Below, in pieces: positions 1-6,828 of a stretch of 31,175 nucleotides of DNA. Within the stretch, counting starts at the first letter, position 1; every line of letters starts with the position of its first letter. This DNA is from a virus: positions 1 through 31,175 of the IMG/VR virus record IMGVR_UViG_3300034272_001613, one strand, 5' to 3'. Both the position numbers and the translations under genes were made by a program. A model generated the notes under the pieces. It saw nothing but the letters and a program-made list of their open reading frames with translations, was not told where the DNA came from and searched no databases.

Positions 1-447
1 GACAATGGTATGAAGAAGTTACTAATGAGTCAAATCATTCCAATTCTAAATAAAAAGATCCTAAAGGTTGCAAAGATTCTTGAGTTCAAATTTGCATTTG
101 AATTTGATCTTGAGTTTGATCCAATTATCACTCACTTGGGAATGCAGATCTCGCCAGATTCATTGTCGGCTGGTGAACAGAAAAAGATGAACTTAATTGT
201 CTTGCTCTGTATGCTTGAACTTATTAAAATGAAGCATCATCAAGTAAATCTGCTATTCCTAGACGAAGTATTTTCTTCTCTCGATGTTGAGTCAATCTAT
301 AGAATTGTCGATTTACTTAAAGATTTTTCAAAGAAGTATAACATGAACATCTTTGTAATTTCCCATGATATGCTACCAGAGGAGCTATTCGATATGAAGA
401 TCTATGTTGAGAATAAAGAGCACTTCTCTGATATGACAATCTCTTAA
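1..447 (+). CDS. 46: Recombination endonuclease subunit gp46-like (SbcC/Rad50 family), C-terminal part
   Basis: The frame is open to the left edge, so this is the 3' end of a longer gene. It ends with the C-terminal half of an ABC-type ATPase head: the signature LSAGEQKK, a Walker B LLFLDEVFSSLD, and the H-loop VISHD. This arrangement is typical of SbcC/Rad50 proteins, and in T4 it is gp46, which works with nuclease gp47 to resect DNA ends for recombination-dependent replication. The N-terminal Walker A and the coiled coil lie outside the window. The gene stands 34 bases upstream of the gp42-like gene on the same strand. The match to SbcC/Rad50 is clear from the motifs. The gp46 assignment rests on the T4-like context. 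Confidence 0.88.
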   Translation, partial: DNGMKKLLMSQIIPILNKKILKVAKILEFKFAFEFDLEFDPIITHLGMQISPDSLSAGEQKKMNLIVLLCMLELIKMKHHQVNLLFLDEVFSSLDVESIYRIVDLLKDFSKKYNMNIFVISHDMLPEELFDMKIYVENKEHFSDMTIS

Positions 448-481
448 CTAAACTATTCATCAAACCTTAGTAAAATAAAAT

Positions 482-1369
482 ATGTTAGTATTTAAAGGAA
501 AAACTTTCGCTCAAGCATACCACCAATCATTAAAGTCATTAATGTTAACTGGTGTAGTAAATAATGCCAGAGGAACAGTCAGTAAAGAATATCTTGATGC
601 ATGCATTGTCGTGGAAGATCCAACGTCATGTCTATATAGAAATCCAGTTAGAGGCTCTCAAAAGAAGTATCTAGCTGCAGAATTTTTGTGGTATTTCTTG
701 GGACGTAATGATGTATCGTTTATTTCAAAACACGCTAAATTCTGGGAAACAATCCAAAACCCAGACGGGACGGCAAATTCTGCTTATGGTAACCTTATCT
801 TTAGTGTAAAAAATCACGTAGGCACATCCCAATATCAATGGGCATTAACCTCTTTAATTAAAGATCAATATACTAGACAAGCTGTGATGCATTTCAATAT
901 GCCAATACATCAGTATGCTGAGAATAAGGATTTTGTGTGTACAATGTATGCAAACTTCCATATTAGAGAGAATCGACTTCACATGAGTGTCTTTATGAGA
1001 AGTAATGATGCAATTTGGGGAACTCCAACTGATGTCGCGTTTTTCTGTGCTTTACAGATGCAGATGCTCGCTCACTTGAAACCAACTTACCCTAATTTGG
1101 AATTGGGCCAATATTCGCATACTGCAAACTCGTATCATATCTATGATAGACACTATGAACTAGTCGATCAAATGCTACAACATCACTTTATTCCTGAGAG
1201 TCTGCCCCCAGTCAAAACAGATCTAGTTGATCCAGCTGGAGTTCCAACTCAAGATCTCATGACTATTTTCCAAACACTAGAAGGACCAGAAGACAATTCA
1301 ATATTACTTATACAAGACAAAGACGATTTGCTTGCTTGGATATTCGAAAACTACGATAAGACGAAATAA
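482..1369 (+). CDS. 42: dCMP hydroxymethylase-like protein (thymidylate synthase fold, gp42-like)
   Basis: This 295-residue protein belongs to the thymidylate synthase / dCMP hydroxymethylase family. The catalytic cysteine is Cys153 (DFVCTMYANF). The phosphate-binding MRSND segment is at 172-176, and HIYDRHYELVD at 219-229 provides the sugar-contacting His and Tyr. The residue aligned with the uracil-reading Asn177 of E. coli thymidylate synthase is Asp184 (GTPTD). T4 gp42 has Asp at this place, and it selects cytosine. The flanking wording (DF-x-CT, MRSND, Y-x-RH) also matches gp42 better than cellular ThyA. The expected product is 5-hydroxymethyl-dCMP for a modified phage genome. The stop overlaps the next start (TAATG). 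A thymidylate synthase with unusual specificity is the alternative. Confidence 0.8.
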   Translation: MLVFKGKTFAQAYHQSLKSLMLTGVVNNARGTVSKEYLDACIVVEDPTSCLYRNPVRGSQKKYLAAEFLWYFLGRNDVSFISKHAKFWETIQNPDGTANSAYGNLIFSVKNHVGTSQYQWALTSLIKDQYTRQAVMHFNMPIHQYAENKDFVCTMYANFHIRENRLHMSVFMRSNDAIWGTPTDVAFFCALQMQMLAHLKPTYPNLELGQYSHTANSYHIYDRHYELVDQMLQHHFIPESLPPVKTDLVDPAGVPTQDLMTIFQTLEGPEDNSILLIQDKDDLLAWIFENYDKTK

Positions 1370-1833
1370 TGTATATGCATAAAGATTCAGAAAGACAGCA
1401 CCAGTATGACATAACATACATCAAAATGGCACTCACTTGGGCAGAGCTATCAAAGGCTCGCCGTAAAAAAGTGGGAGCTCTCATAGTTAAAGGGACCACC
1501 ATTATTTCAGATGGATATAATGGAACGCCATCTGGCTTTGAAAACGAGTGTGAGATTCCAACATTCGATGAGAATAACAATTTCGTTGACTATGAGACTA
1601 AATGGTACGTATTACATGCTGAGTCGAATGCAATCGCGAAAGTTGCTAGATCAACTCAAAGTTGCGAAGGTTCAACTCTCTATATTACATATTCTCCGTG
1701 CAGAGAATGTAGCAAATTAATTCTACAGTCGGGAATTACTCGAGTCGTCTATTTAGAAGAATATAGAGACCGTCAAGGCCTTGAGCTCTTAGCGAAGGCT
1801 GGCATTGATCTCAAAAAAATTGATTTACCATGA
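1369..1833 (+). CDS. cd: dCMP deaminase
   Basis: This is a 154-residue zinc-dependent deaminase of the ComEB / T4 Cd family. It has the zinc and catalytic motif HAE at residues 83-85 (LHAESNAIA) and PCREC at 110-114, plus the N-terminal substrate segment NGTPSGF. It should convert dCMP to dUMP for dTMP synthesis and so competes with the upstream hydroxymethylase for dCMP. It is somewhat shorter than T4 Cd (193 residues). The ATG shares one base with the preceding stop codon, so the two are probably translationally coupled. A second in-frame ATG lies two codons downstream. Confidence 0.93.
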   Translation: MYMHKDSERQHQYDITYIKMALTWAELSKARRKKVGALIVKGTTIISDGYNGTPSGFENECEIPTFDENNNFVDYETKWYVLHAESNAIAKVARSTQSCEGSTLYITYSPCRECSKLILQSGITRVVYLEEYRDRQGLELLAKAGIDLKKIDLP

Positions 1834-2225
1834 TAGACAGCATTGACCGCAATCTGGAAATCCTATTTGTAAGGGATCAGAAGCAGTTCATAAACAAATT
1901 TTCAAAGAAAGCCAAATGTGATTACCTTCTTAATGTCAATAAGATATTAAAGGAGAAATTTGAGCAAGACATTGTTGTGCCAAATAAGATTCAGGCATTT
2001 TTGATCAACTATGAGATTAAGAAATTGATCGATAAGGCAGTAAACGTTAGAAATCGTAAATACAGCCGAATAATCTACGTCAATCAGAGCCTGAGTCTGA
2101 CTTCCATAATCAATACGTTGGAATTCTTGAACCAGTCTTATTCGACTGTTCAATTCAATGCAAAGGTTCTTGACCCAGATGATGAGTATGAAACTACTAG
2201 AACAGATATTGTTCGTATAAAATAG
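1830..2225 (+). CDS. Hypothetical protein, last gene of the gp46-42-cd operon
   Basis: This 131-residue protein starts in an ATGA overlap with the dCMP deaminase stop, so it is co-translated with the nucleotide genes. It is mixed alpha/beta by eye, rich in Lys, Asn and Ile, and has no transmembrane segment, signal peptide or recognisable catalytic motif. It ends just before a strong hairpin terminator. I do not recognise the family. Its position points to DNA replication or nucleotide metabolism, but nothing in the sequence proves this. Confidence 0.75.
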   Translation: MIDSIDRNLEILFVRDQKQFINKFSKKAKCDYLLNVNKILKEKFEQDIVVPNKIQAFLINYEIKKLIDKAVNVRNRKYSRIIYVNQSLSLTSIINTLEFLNQSYSTVQFNAKVLDPDDEYETTRTDIVRIK

Positions 2226-2254
2226 AAAAAGGACCCCGTAAGAGGTCCTTTTTT
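2226..2254. terminator. Bidirectional rho-independent terminator between convergent operons
   Basis: A perfect stem AAAAAGGACC (2226-2235) pairs with GGTCCTTTTT (2244-2253) around an 8-base loop. The A-tract and T-tract on the two sides make it work on both strands. It closes the plus-strand operon ending at 2225 and the minus-strand virion block ending at 2280. Confidence 0.9.
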
Positions 2255-2279
2255 GTTTTCAATAATATTTAGAATCAGA

Positions 2280-2927
2280 TTACTTTTCTTCGTTCTCGTC
2301 TTCTTCTGCTCCTTCTTCTTTCTCTTTGCCTTCTTCCTCTTCTTCAGCTGGAGCCATGCACATTTCTTTAACGACTGCGCAAAGGTACTCACAAAGATCT
2401 TCTTTTTCCATCTCCATTTTCTCAGAAGCTTCTTCGATCATCTTCTTGATGTCATCTCCGAACTCTTCTTTTAGAGCTTCTAATTTTTCTTCGTCGAGTT
2501 CAGGCTCGTTTGGCATGTCTTCCATACCTTCCATGCCGTTTGGCATTTCTTCTTTTTCTTCGCCGTTAAGCATGTCCTCAAAGTTTTCGTTGACGAATTC
2601 ATTATAACGTAGAATTCTGCCCTCTTCGACCTTATCGGAAGTTTTGAATGTTGGTGATGTGTACATCGGATCAAATGGTTTTTTTCCCGCTTGTCTATTA
2701 ACAACATCTCTAGATATTGCCTTCCAAGTGGTATCGTAGTTTGGGTTTTCTTTTCCGCCTTCGAAATCAGCGTTTCTTTCGATTTCTCGTTGATAGCCTT
2801 TTAGGAATGTGCGTTTAGATTTATCAAAATCTTGTTTTTCTTTTGGACCGCCAAATGCCGGTTTAGAGACGTTCATATAGTCGTCCATCTTCGGGTTTCT
2901 GCGATCTTTTGCGTTGAACATATCCAT
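2280..2927 (-). CDS. Acidic hypothetical protein at the end of the virion block
   Basis: This protein has 215 residues. The first ~100 are hydrophilic and rich in Lys, Asp and Asn. A capsid-targeting-like segment ILRYNEFVNENF lies at 105-116. The last ~100 residues are extremely acidic, with Met-rich and Glu-rich runs and three Cys (DLCEYLCAVVKEMC). No enzyme motif is visible. It follows the tail tube gene by 20 bases. A weak late-promoter-like TATAAAATAAA lies 16 to 26 bases upstream of the ATG. The acidic helical C-terminus recalls prohead core or DNA-mimic proteins, but I cannot assign it. It is the last gene before the bidirectional terminator. Confidence 0.8.
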   Translation of the reverse strand: MDMFNAKDRRNPKMDDYMNVSKPAFGGPKEKQDFDKSKRTFLKGYQREIERNADFEGGKENPNYDTTWKAISRDVVNRQAGKKPFDPMYTSPTFKTSDKVEEGRILRYNEFVNENFEDMLNGEEKEEMPNGMEGMEDMPNEPELDEEKLEALKEEFGDDIKKMIEEASEKMEMEKEDLCEYLCAVVKEMCMAPAEEEEEGKEKEEGAEEDENEEK

Positions 2928-2947
2928 GTTTATAGTCTCAGTTTATT

Positions 2948-3538
2948 TTATACTCTTACTGCACCGATTCTAGTTTCAGTGAATGTGTCAGCTGTGAATG
3001 TTGCTTGGAGACGGAAAATCTCGTCAGAACCATAATCAAGCTTCATTTCAGATAATTTATCTGGACCGATGAATACTGGAGTAAAGTCAAATTGTCTGTA
3101 AATGTCTCCAACTCTGTTGAAAATATTTACCGAAATGATAGCATCAGCGTAGTCTCTTTTAAGACCTTGTGCACCAGTTAGTGGATCATAAACTAGATCC
3201 GCCCATGCTCTAAGAGCATTATAGATGTACATGTCGTTATCTTCATTCAAGTTAACTTCAAAGTCAATCTTAAGTGTAGCAATAGTATCAACTGGCTTTG
3301 CTGGAGCATACATACGCTTAGCGAACTTGTAAGTCTGTTCAGCGAGTTTACCAGTTGCAGCAAGTTCAGGCAAACCTTCAATTTTTTTAACGTGCTCGAG
3401 CATTAGGTTATCTCCGTAACCGATTGCCTGTGCAACCGCTGGCGGAGGAGTAATAATTACCTCGAACTGGTTAAGGTACAGAGGTTCGTACTTCTTTGTC
3501 GCTGCGGTAGAATTTCTCCAATGTGGTAATCCAGCCAT
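2948..3538 (-). CDS. 19: Tail tube protein, gp19-like
   Basis: This 196-residue beta-rich protein has the look of T4-type gp19 tube subunits (T4 gp19 is 163 residues). It starts with LPHWRNSTAATKKYEPLY, and LNQFEVIITPPP follows (residues 22-33), the usual opening strand of tube proteins. A Y-x-ALR-x-W-x-D-LVYDPLTG segment sits mid-protein, and the C-terminus has the repeated beta-strand pattern F-x-L-x-ATFTADTF. It would polymerise around the genome-delivery channel. A RATAAATAA late promoter lies 21 bases upstream of the ATG, so the tube gene can be transcribed independently at a high level. No Shine-Dalgarno sequence is present. Confidence 0.75.
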   Translation of the reverse strand: MAGLPHWRNSTAATKKYEPLYLNQFEVIITPPPAVAQAIGYGDNLMLEHVKKIEGLPELAATGKLAEQTYKFAKRMYAPAKPVDTIATLKIDFEVNLNEDNDMYIYNALRAWADLVYDPLTGAQGLKRDYADAIISVNIFNRVGDIYRQFDFTPVFIGPDKLSEMKLDYGSDEIFRLQATFTADTFTETRIGAVRV

Positions 3539-3559
3539 TTCGTGTCTTTTACTTTTTAG

Positions 3560-3567
3560 TTATTTAT
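3560..3567 (-). promoter_or_regulatory. Late promoter RATAAATAA upstream of the tail tube gene
   Basis: On the minus strand this reads GATAAATAAC. It overlaps the stop codon of the 276-residue gene and lies 21 bases before the tail tube ATG. Confidence 0.65.
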
Positions 3568-4390
3568 CAGCGGACTGATTGAGAGCTTCAATGTCCTTTG
3601 TTTTCTTCGCAGTTCTATCATTTCTGATTCTAAGAATCGTATCTTCAATTTCTTTGAGTTTAACGTCATCGAGTTTTTCAAGATCCGCTCTAACTGCTTT
3701 GGTTACTTTGATCTCTGCTGAGTCTTCGTCACCGTATGCATAGACGTCTTCTTTTGCTTTAAGTCTCATCTCAACTGATGGTAGAACTTGAGCTAGAAGA
3801 TTTCCGCCAAATTTTGTTACTTCCTCAGCAAATTGATTAAATTCTAATTTGTGTTTGCCAGTTGAGGTCGTAATTTCTGCATAAATCTTTTCAGTATTAT
3901 CAAAACCTCCACCGCCAAGTTCAGGTTGTAGATTGCTCGATACTTTAAAAAGAATCTCAGCATTTGCTGTTGTAGTATTTCGTTGACCTTCAATGAATTT
4001 TAAGTTCTGGCCATATACAATTACAGTCATGTCCGAAACCTTTTTAGATTCATCCTCGTTCACCTGGATTCCACCAGCTCCCTGCTGTTGATTGGTACTA
4101 TCGTCTGGAGCTTGAGTTGCTCCAGCGTCCTCAGGTTTATCTTCAGTGCCGATAAGTTGATCAATCTTATTATTGATAGCTGTAAGCAGTTCATTTATTC
4201 TTGCAGCTGAAACGTATTTAACGTACGTTGCTCTAGCTGAGGCCTCAGTGTATTCCAAATCAGGATACACATCAGCATCGTGTAGCTCAATCTTTTGGGC
4301 ATTTTGATCCCATTTGATTTGGCCGTCGACTCTCTGCCATGTAATTGCAAAACTTGCTGTTGCTTCAACTATAACACCACGTGCGTTCAA
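3560..4390 (-). CDS. Hypothetical virion-block protein
   Basis: This 276-residue protein starts with TTG one base after the preceding stop codon. No ATG or GTG is available near that start. A beta-rich N-terminal part (ASFAITWQRVDGQIKWD) is followed by a helix, then a Gln/Ala/Asp-rich linker (residues ~84-112). A second beta domain (DMTVIVYGQNLKF) comes next, and the C-terminus is a charged helix ending in NQSADK. There is no catalytic motif. It lies between the capsid and tail tube genes and is coupled to the 107-residue gene before it, so a structural or assembly role is likely. I do not recognise the family. Confidence 0.72.
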   Translation of the reverse strand: MNARGVIVEATASFAITWQRVDGQIKWDQNAQKIELHDADVYPDLEYTEASARATYVKYVSAARINELLTAINNKIDQLIGTEDKPEDAGATQAPDDSTNQQQGAGGIQVNEDESKKVSDMTVIVYGQNLKFIEGQRNTTTANAEILFKVSSNLQPELGGGGFDNTEKIYAEITTSTGKHKLEFNQFAEEVTKFGGNLLAQVLPSVEMRLKAKEDVYAYGDEDSAEIKVTKAVRADLEKLDDVKLKEIEDTILRIRNDRTAKKTKDIEALNQSADK

Positions 4391-4391
4391 A

Positions 4392-4715
4392 TTATCCTAC
4401 TGTTTTTTCGCCTTTGAATTCTTTGCCAGTGTTTGATTTCTTCTTGGTTGGGTCAACTGGCTTATAGTTTGCCCAGATCTCATTATAGATTCTGCAAGAA
4501 GCACCCATGAAGTTAACGATTCCGATATATTTCTTACGGTCTTCGCCCTTCATCTTAGTAATTTTCTTGCCGATTGCTCTTGCATCATCGAGATCCAATT
4601 CCTCATCGTCAGTCTTACCGACTAGATCTTTGAGTGAATTTTCTTGCACGTATGACGAAAAGCTCTCTGCTACATAACCGTCGTTACGGTTGCTGTTTGT
4701 GAAAGTCAATTTCAT
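4392..4715 (-). CDS. Small hypothetical protein with a capsid-targeting-like N-terminus
   Basis: This 107-residue protein has an N-terminal segment VAESFSSYVQENS (15-27) that resembles the F-x-x-(Y/F)-(I/V)-x-E pattern seen repeatedly in this block. After an acidic stretch (DDEELDLDDARA) it has a Lys-rich core and a basic C-terminus. It is 12 bases downstream of the Lys-rich repeat protein and has no Shine-Dalgarno sequence. Function unknown. Packaging as a minor internal protein is possible but unproven. Confidence 0.7.
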   Translation of the reverse strand: MKLTFTNSNRNDGYVAESFSSYVQENSLKDLVGKTDDEELDLDDARAIGKKITKMKGEDRKKYIGIVNFMGASCRIYNEIWANYKPVDPTKKKSNTGKEFKGEKTVG

Positions 4716-4727
4716 TATTGAGCAAGA

Positions 4728-5096
4728 TTATTTTTTACCTGGCAATTTAGCCATGTTATCAGCTACAGTTTTCTTAGAAACAGAACCTGTAACTTTTAGG
4801 TTTGAGAACTTAGAGTCAACTGACTTCTTAGGCTCAGATCCTTTTGCTGCAGGCATCTTTGAAGCTTTAGTGTCAACCATCTTCTTAGGTTCAGAACCTT
4901 TAGCCTTAGGCATAGGAGCCATCTCGTCTTTAACAGACTTCGTGATTGCTTTACCTTTAGTTCCTTCAAGTTTCGCCATTTTCGCATCAACTGATTTAGC
5001 TGATTTAGATCCACCGTTAGTAGGAAGAGTTGCAAGATCCTGATTCTTCTTCTCAGCGATGAACTCGAAATAATTTAATACTGGCTTAGTGCTCAT
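4728..5096 (-). CDS. Lysine-rich repeat protein with capsid-targeting-like N-terminus; candidate internal head protein
   Basis: This 122-residue, strongly basic protein starts MSTKPVLNYFEFIAEKK. The YFEFIAE stretch is almost the same as the YQEFIAE of the T4 capsid-targeting sequence, at the start of internal proteins IPI-III. From residue 27 to the end it consists of about five 18-20-residue units of pattern KGS-x-x-KK-x-V-D-x-K with a Leu/Met-Pro end. The composition (Lys, Ser, Ala, Pro) recalls DNA-binding histone-like tails. It directly follows the capsid gene, with its own terminator-promoter unit in front. I infer a DNA-associated protein packaged in the prohead. Confidence 0.75.
   Translation of the reverse strand: MSTKPVLNYFEFIAEKKNQDLATLPTNGGSKSAKSVDAKMAKLEGTKGKAITKSVKDEMAPMPKAKGSEPKKMVDTKASKMPAAKGSEPKKSVDSKFSNLKVTGSVSKKTVADNMAKLPGKK
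4731..5018 (-). repeat. Five degenerate ~19-residue coding repeats in the Lys-rich protein
   Basis: Units cover residues 27-122 with consensus KGSxxKKxVDxKxxxLP. The two central units both begin KGSEPKK. The plus strand shows the matching DNA repeats near 4800-4920, containing ttctta-ggttcaga. Confidence 0.75.
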
Positions 5097-5130
5097 TTTT
5101 GTAAAATATTTTTTGTAAGTTTTAATAGAG

Positions 5131-5138
5131 TTATTTAT
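5131..5138 (-). promoter_or_regulatory. Late promoter RATAAATAA upstream of the Lys-rich repeat gene
   Basis: The minus strand reads GAATAAATAACTC, 34 bases before the ATG at 5096 and just downstream of the capsid gene terminator. The leader between them is A/T-rich with no Shine-Dalgarno sequence. Confidence 0.65.
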
Positions 5139-5151
5139 TCACGACCCGTAT

Positions 5152-5185
5152 AAAAAAAGAAAGGCTCCCCATAGGAGAGCCTTTC
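5152..5185 (-). terminator. Rho-independent terminator after the major capsid gene
   Basis: The stem of 5159-5167 pairs with 5177-5185 (GAAAGGCTC / GAGCCTTTC). On the minus strand it is followed by seven T residues (5158-5152). It begins 22 bases past the capsid stop codon. Confidence 0.9.
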
Positions 5186-5207
5186 AATTTATGATCGTTC
5201 TATTCGA

Positions 5208-6806
5208 TTACGCGATTAGACGGCTCGGATTACTTACTCCAAGAGTGAAGTACTGAGTTTCAGGATGCCATCCAGCTTCAGTGATAGCATAACGAGACTT
5301 CATACCGATCTTCGGAGAGAATGTACCCTCAGAGATAGTTTGAAGAGACTCTGCCATGATATACGGAAGGAATTTAACACCTGGCTCCTCATCTGCACCT
5401 TTACGGCCGATGATAATACGAGTGTCGTTGAACTTCATGTTAGGGTCAACGTATACAGTCAATCCGTATACTTTACCAGCTGGGTACAACTGACCTGCTC
5501 CAGAAGGAAGATCGTTGTTGAACGGAGCGATAACGTAGCCAGATACGTCTGCTAGAGCAGAAGCGATACGACCGTTAGTTACTACGAAAGTACCTGCACC
5601 GAAACGTCCTCTGTGGTAGATTAGGTTTGCGATTTCAAGGATCTTAGTAACAACTTTACGTTGGTTAGCTTGAAGAGTTAGAGCGTCAGCTCCTGCTGCA
5701 CCTGGATCAAGCAATGAAGCTAGAGTGTTAGATACACCTTCTAGAGCAGCTGCTTTAGTTGCGTGAGTAGCACCCAATTGAGCTACACGGTCAACAAGTT
5801 TCTTGTTGATTGATTGCGCAAGCTCGTTAACAGCTACGTTCTCCAACATTGAGATAACGTCGAAGTTCCATACTCTGTTAAGGTCTTGGATTTGCTCAAC
5901 TGATGCAGAGATCGCAACTTGGTCGCCTTTTGCTTCGATGAACTTAGTGAACATACGAAGACCCATTTGACGGAATTTTGATTGCTCCGCTTTTTCACGA
6001 GTCATTCCGAAAGCTGATTGTGAACCAGTTGTTTCGTAGAATGGACCGTTGAAGTCAGTTCCAGCGTAGTCAGCATCAGATACTGATGTAAAACCAGAAA
6101 TGTGGTTTTCAAGAGCTGATACTAATTCTACACCAGCAGTTGTTGCTGCGATACCAGCGTCAACTGCAGCTTGTGCTACAGTTACGGTTGAAGCATCGTC
6201 AACTGAAACTACTTTGTAGATTGGGTGACCATCAACACGTGATAAACCAACATATTTGAATGAGTGGTTAGCCGCGTCGATTGTATCGCCTGCGCCAGTA
6301 CCATCACCAGTTGAAGTACCAGTTACTGCTGCTGAGTCAGTTACTTTGATTAGGAACGGCTCGAAAGACGTACCTACGTTACCACCTTGGTAAACATAGT
6401 CAAGGTAAGGAAGGAAACCTACTGGAGAATCCATAGGAACAACACCAACTAGGTCGAAACCGATAGTTTTAGCTGCTACTTGGATAGCTACAGGCATCAA
6501 GCTTGGGAATTTATCACCAGAACCTGCGGTAGTTCCTTTTACACCACCTGCTGAGAAAGGGGTCATTGCGCTTGTTGGAGCTGCGATAGCGCCCATTGAG
6601 CTGATTGATCCTGGCTGTTGGAAGAACAAGCCTGGAGCTGCTGCTGCTTCGTTGATTGCACCAGCATTTTCGAAGATAGCGTGGTTGTGAGCATAGTCTA
6701 CTAACCAAGGACGTGCGTTGAGGTCAACACCATATCCTTCTAGTACAGGAGTCCAAGTTTCACGGACGCTAGCATCGTTAAGTCTTTTGAAAACTTTAGT
6801 TGCCAT
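5208..6806 (-). CDS. 23: Major capsid protein, gp23-like
   Basis: This 532-residue protein is close in size to T4 gp23 (521). The central part holds the gp23-type sequence AAKTIGFDLVGVVPMDSPVG (residues ~112-131), comparable with FDICGVQPMNSPTG in T4. The C-terminal half has the expected Y-HRGRFGAGTFVVTNGRIASAL and IIIGRKGADEEPGVKFLPYI segments. The N-terminal 53 residues end in INE followed by Ala, matching the T4 prohead protease site (I/L)-x-E/(A/G), so the mature protein should be about 479 residues. After the cut comes a Gly/Ala/Ser-rich arm with PGSISSMG (65-72). The ATG lies 22 bases after the scaffold stop. A late-promoter motif lies 152 bases upstream, inside the scaffold gene, and a strong terminator follows. 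Confidence 0.95.
   Translation of the reverse strand: MATKVFKRLNDASVRETWTPVLEGYGVDLNARPWLVDYAHNHAIFENAGAINEAAAAPGLFFQQPGSISSMGAIAAPTSAMTPFSAGGVKGTTAGSGDKFPSLMPVAIQVAAKTIGFDLVGVVPMDSPVGFLPYLDYVYQGGNVGTSFEPFLIKVTDSAAVTGTSTGDGTGAGDTIDAANHSFKYVGLSRVDGHPIYKVVSVDDASTVTVAQAAVDAGIAATTAGVELVSALENHISGFTSVSDADYAGTDFNGPFYETTGSQSAFGMTREKAEQSKFRQMGLRMFTKFIEAKGDQVAISASVEQIQDLNRVWNFDVISMLENVAVNELAQSINKKLVDRVAQLGATHATKAAALEGVSNTLASLLDPGAAGADALTLQANQRKVVTKILEIANLIYHRGRFGAGTFVVTNGRIASALADVSGYVIAPFNNDLPSGAGQLYPAGKVYGLTVYVDPNMKFNDTRIIIGRKGADEEPGVKFLPYIMAESLQTISEGTFSPKIGMKSRYAITEAGWHPETQYFTLGVSNPSRLIA
6645..6656 (-). other. Predicted prohead-protease cleavage site in the major capsid protein
   Basis: This encodes Ile51-Asn52-Glu53-Ala54. 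It fits the gp21 rule (I/L)-x-E before a small residue. Its position is comparable with the cut after Glu65 in T4 gp23. Confidence 0.7.
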
Positions 6807-6828
6807 TTTGTTAAATGTTTTTTTAATT

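Noticed and set aside
482-1369. Plain thymidylate synthase call
   Set aside because: The family is right, but Asp184 and the MRSND and DFxCT wording match T4 dCMP hydroxymethylase rather than ThyA, so I name it by that specificity.
2253-2607. Plus-strand ORFs opposite the acidic protein gene
   Set aside because: Phe/Ser-rich translations are the complement of Glu/Lys codons in the real gene.
4690-5043. 117-codon plus-strand ORF opposite the Lys-rich repeat gene
   Set aside because: It is the complement of the repeat region, with no promoter or partner gene. The minus-strand protein has a meaningful N-terminal motif.
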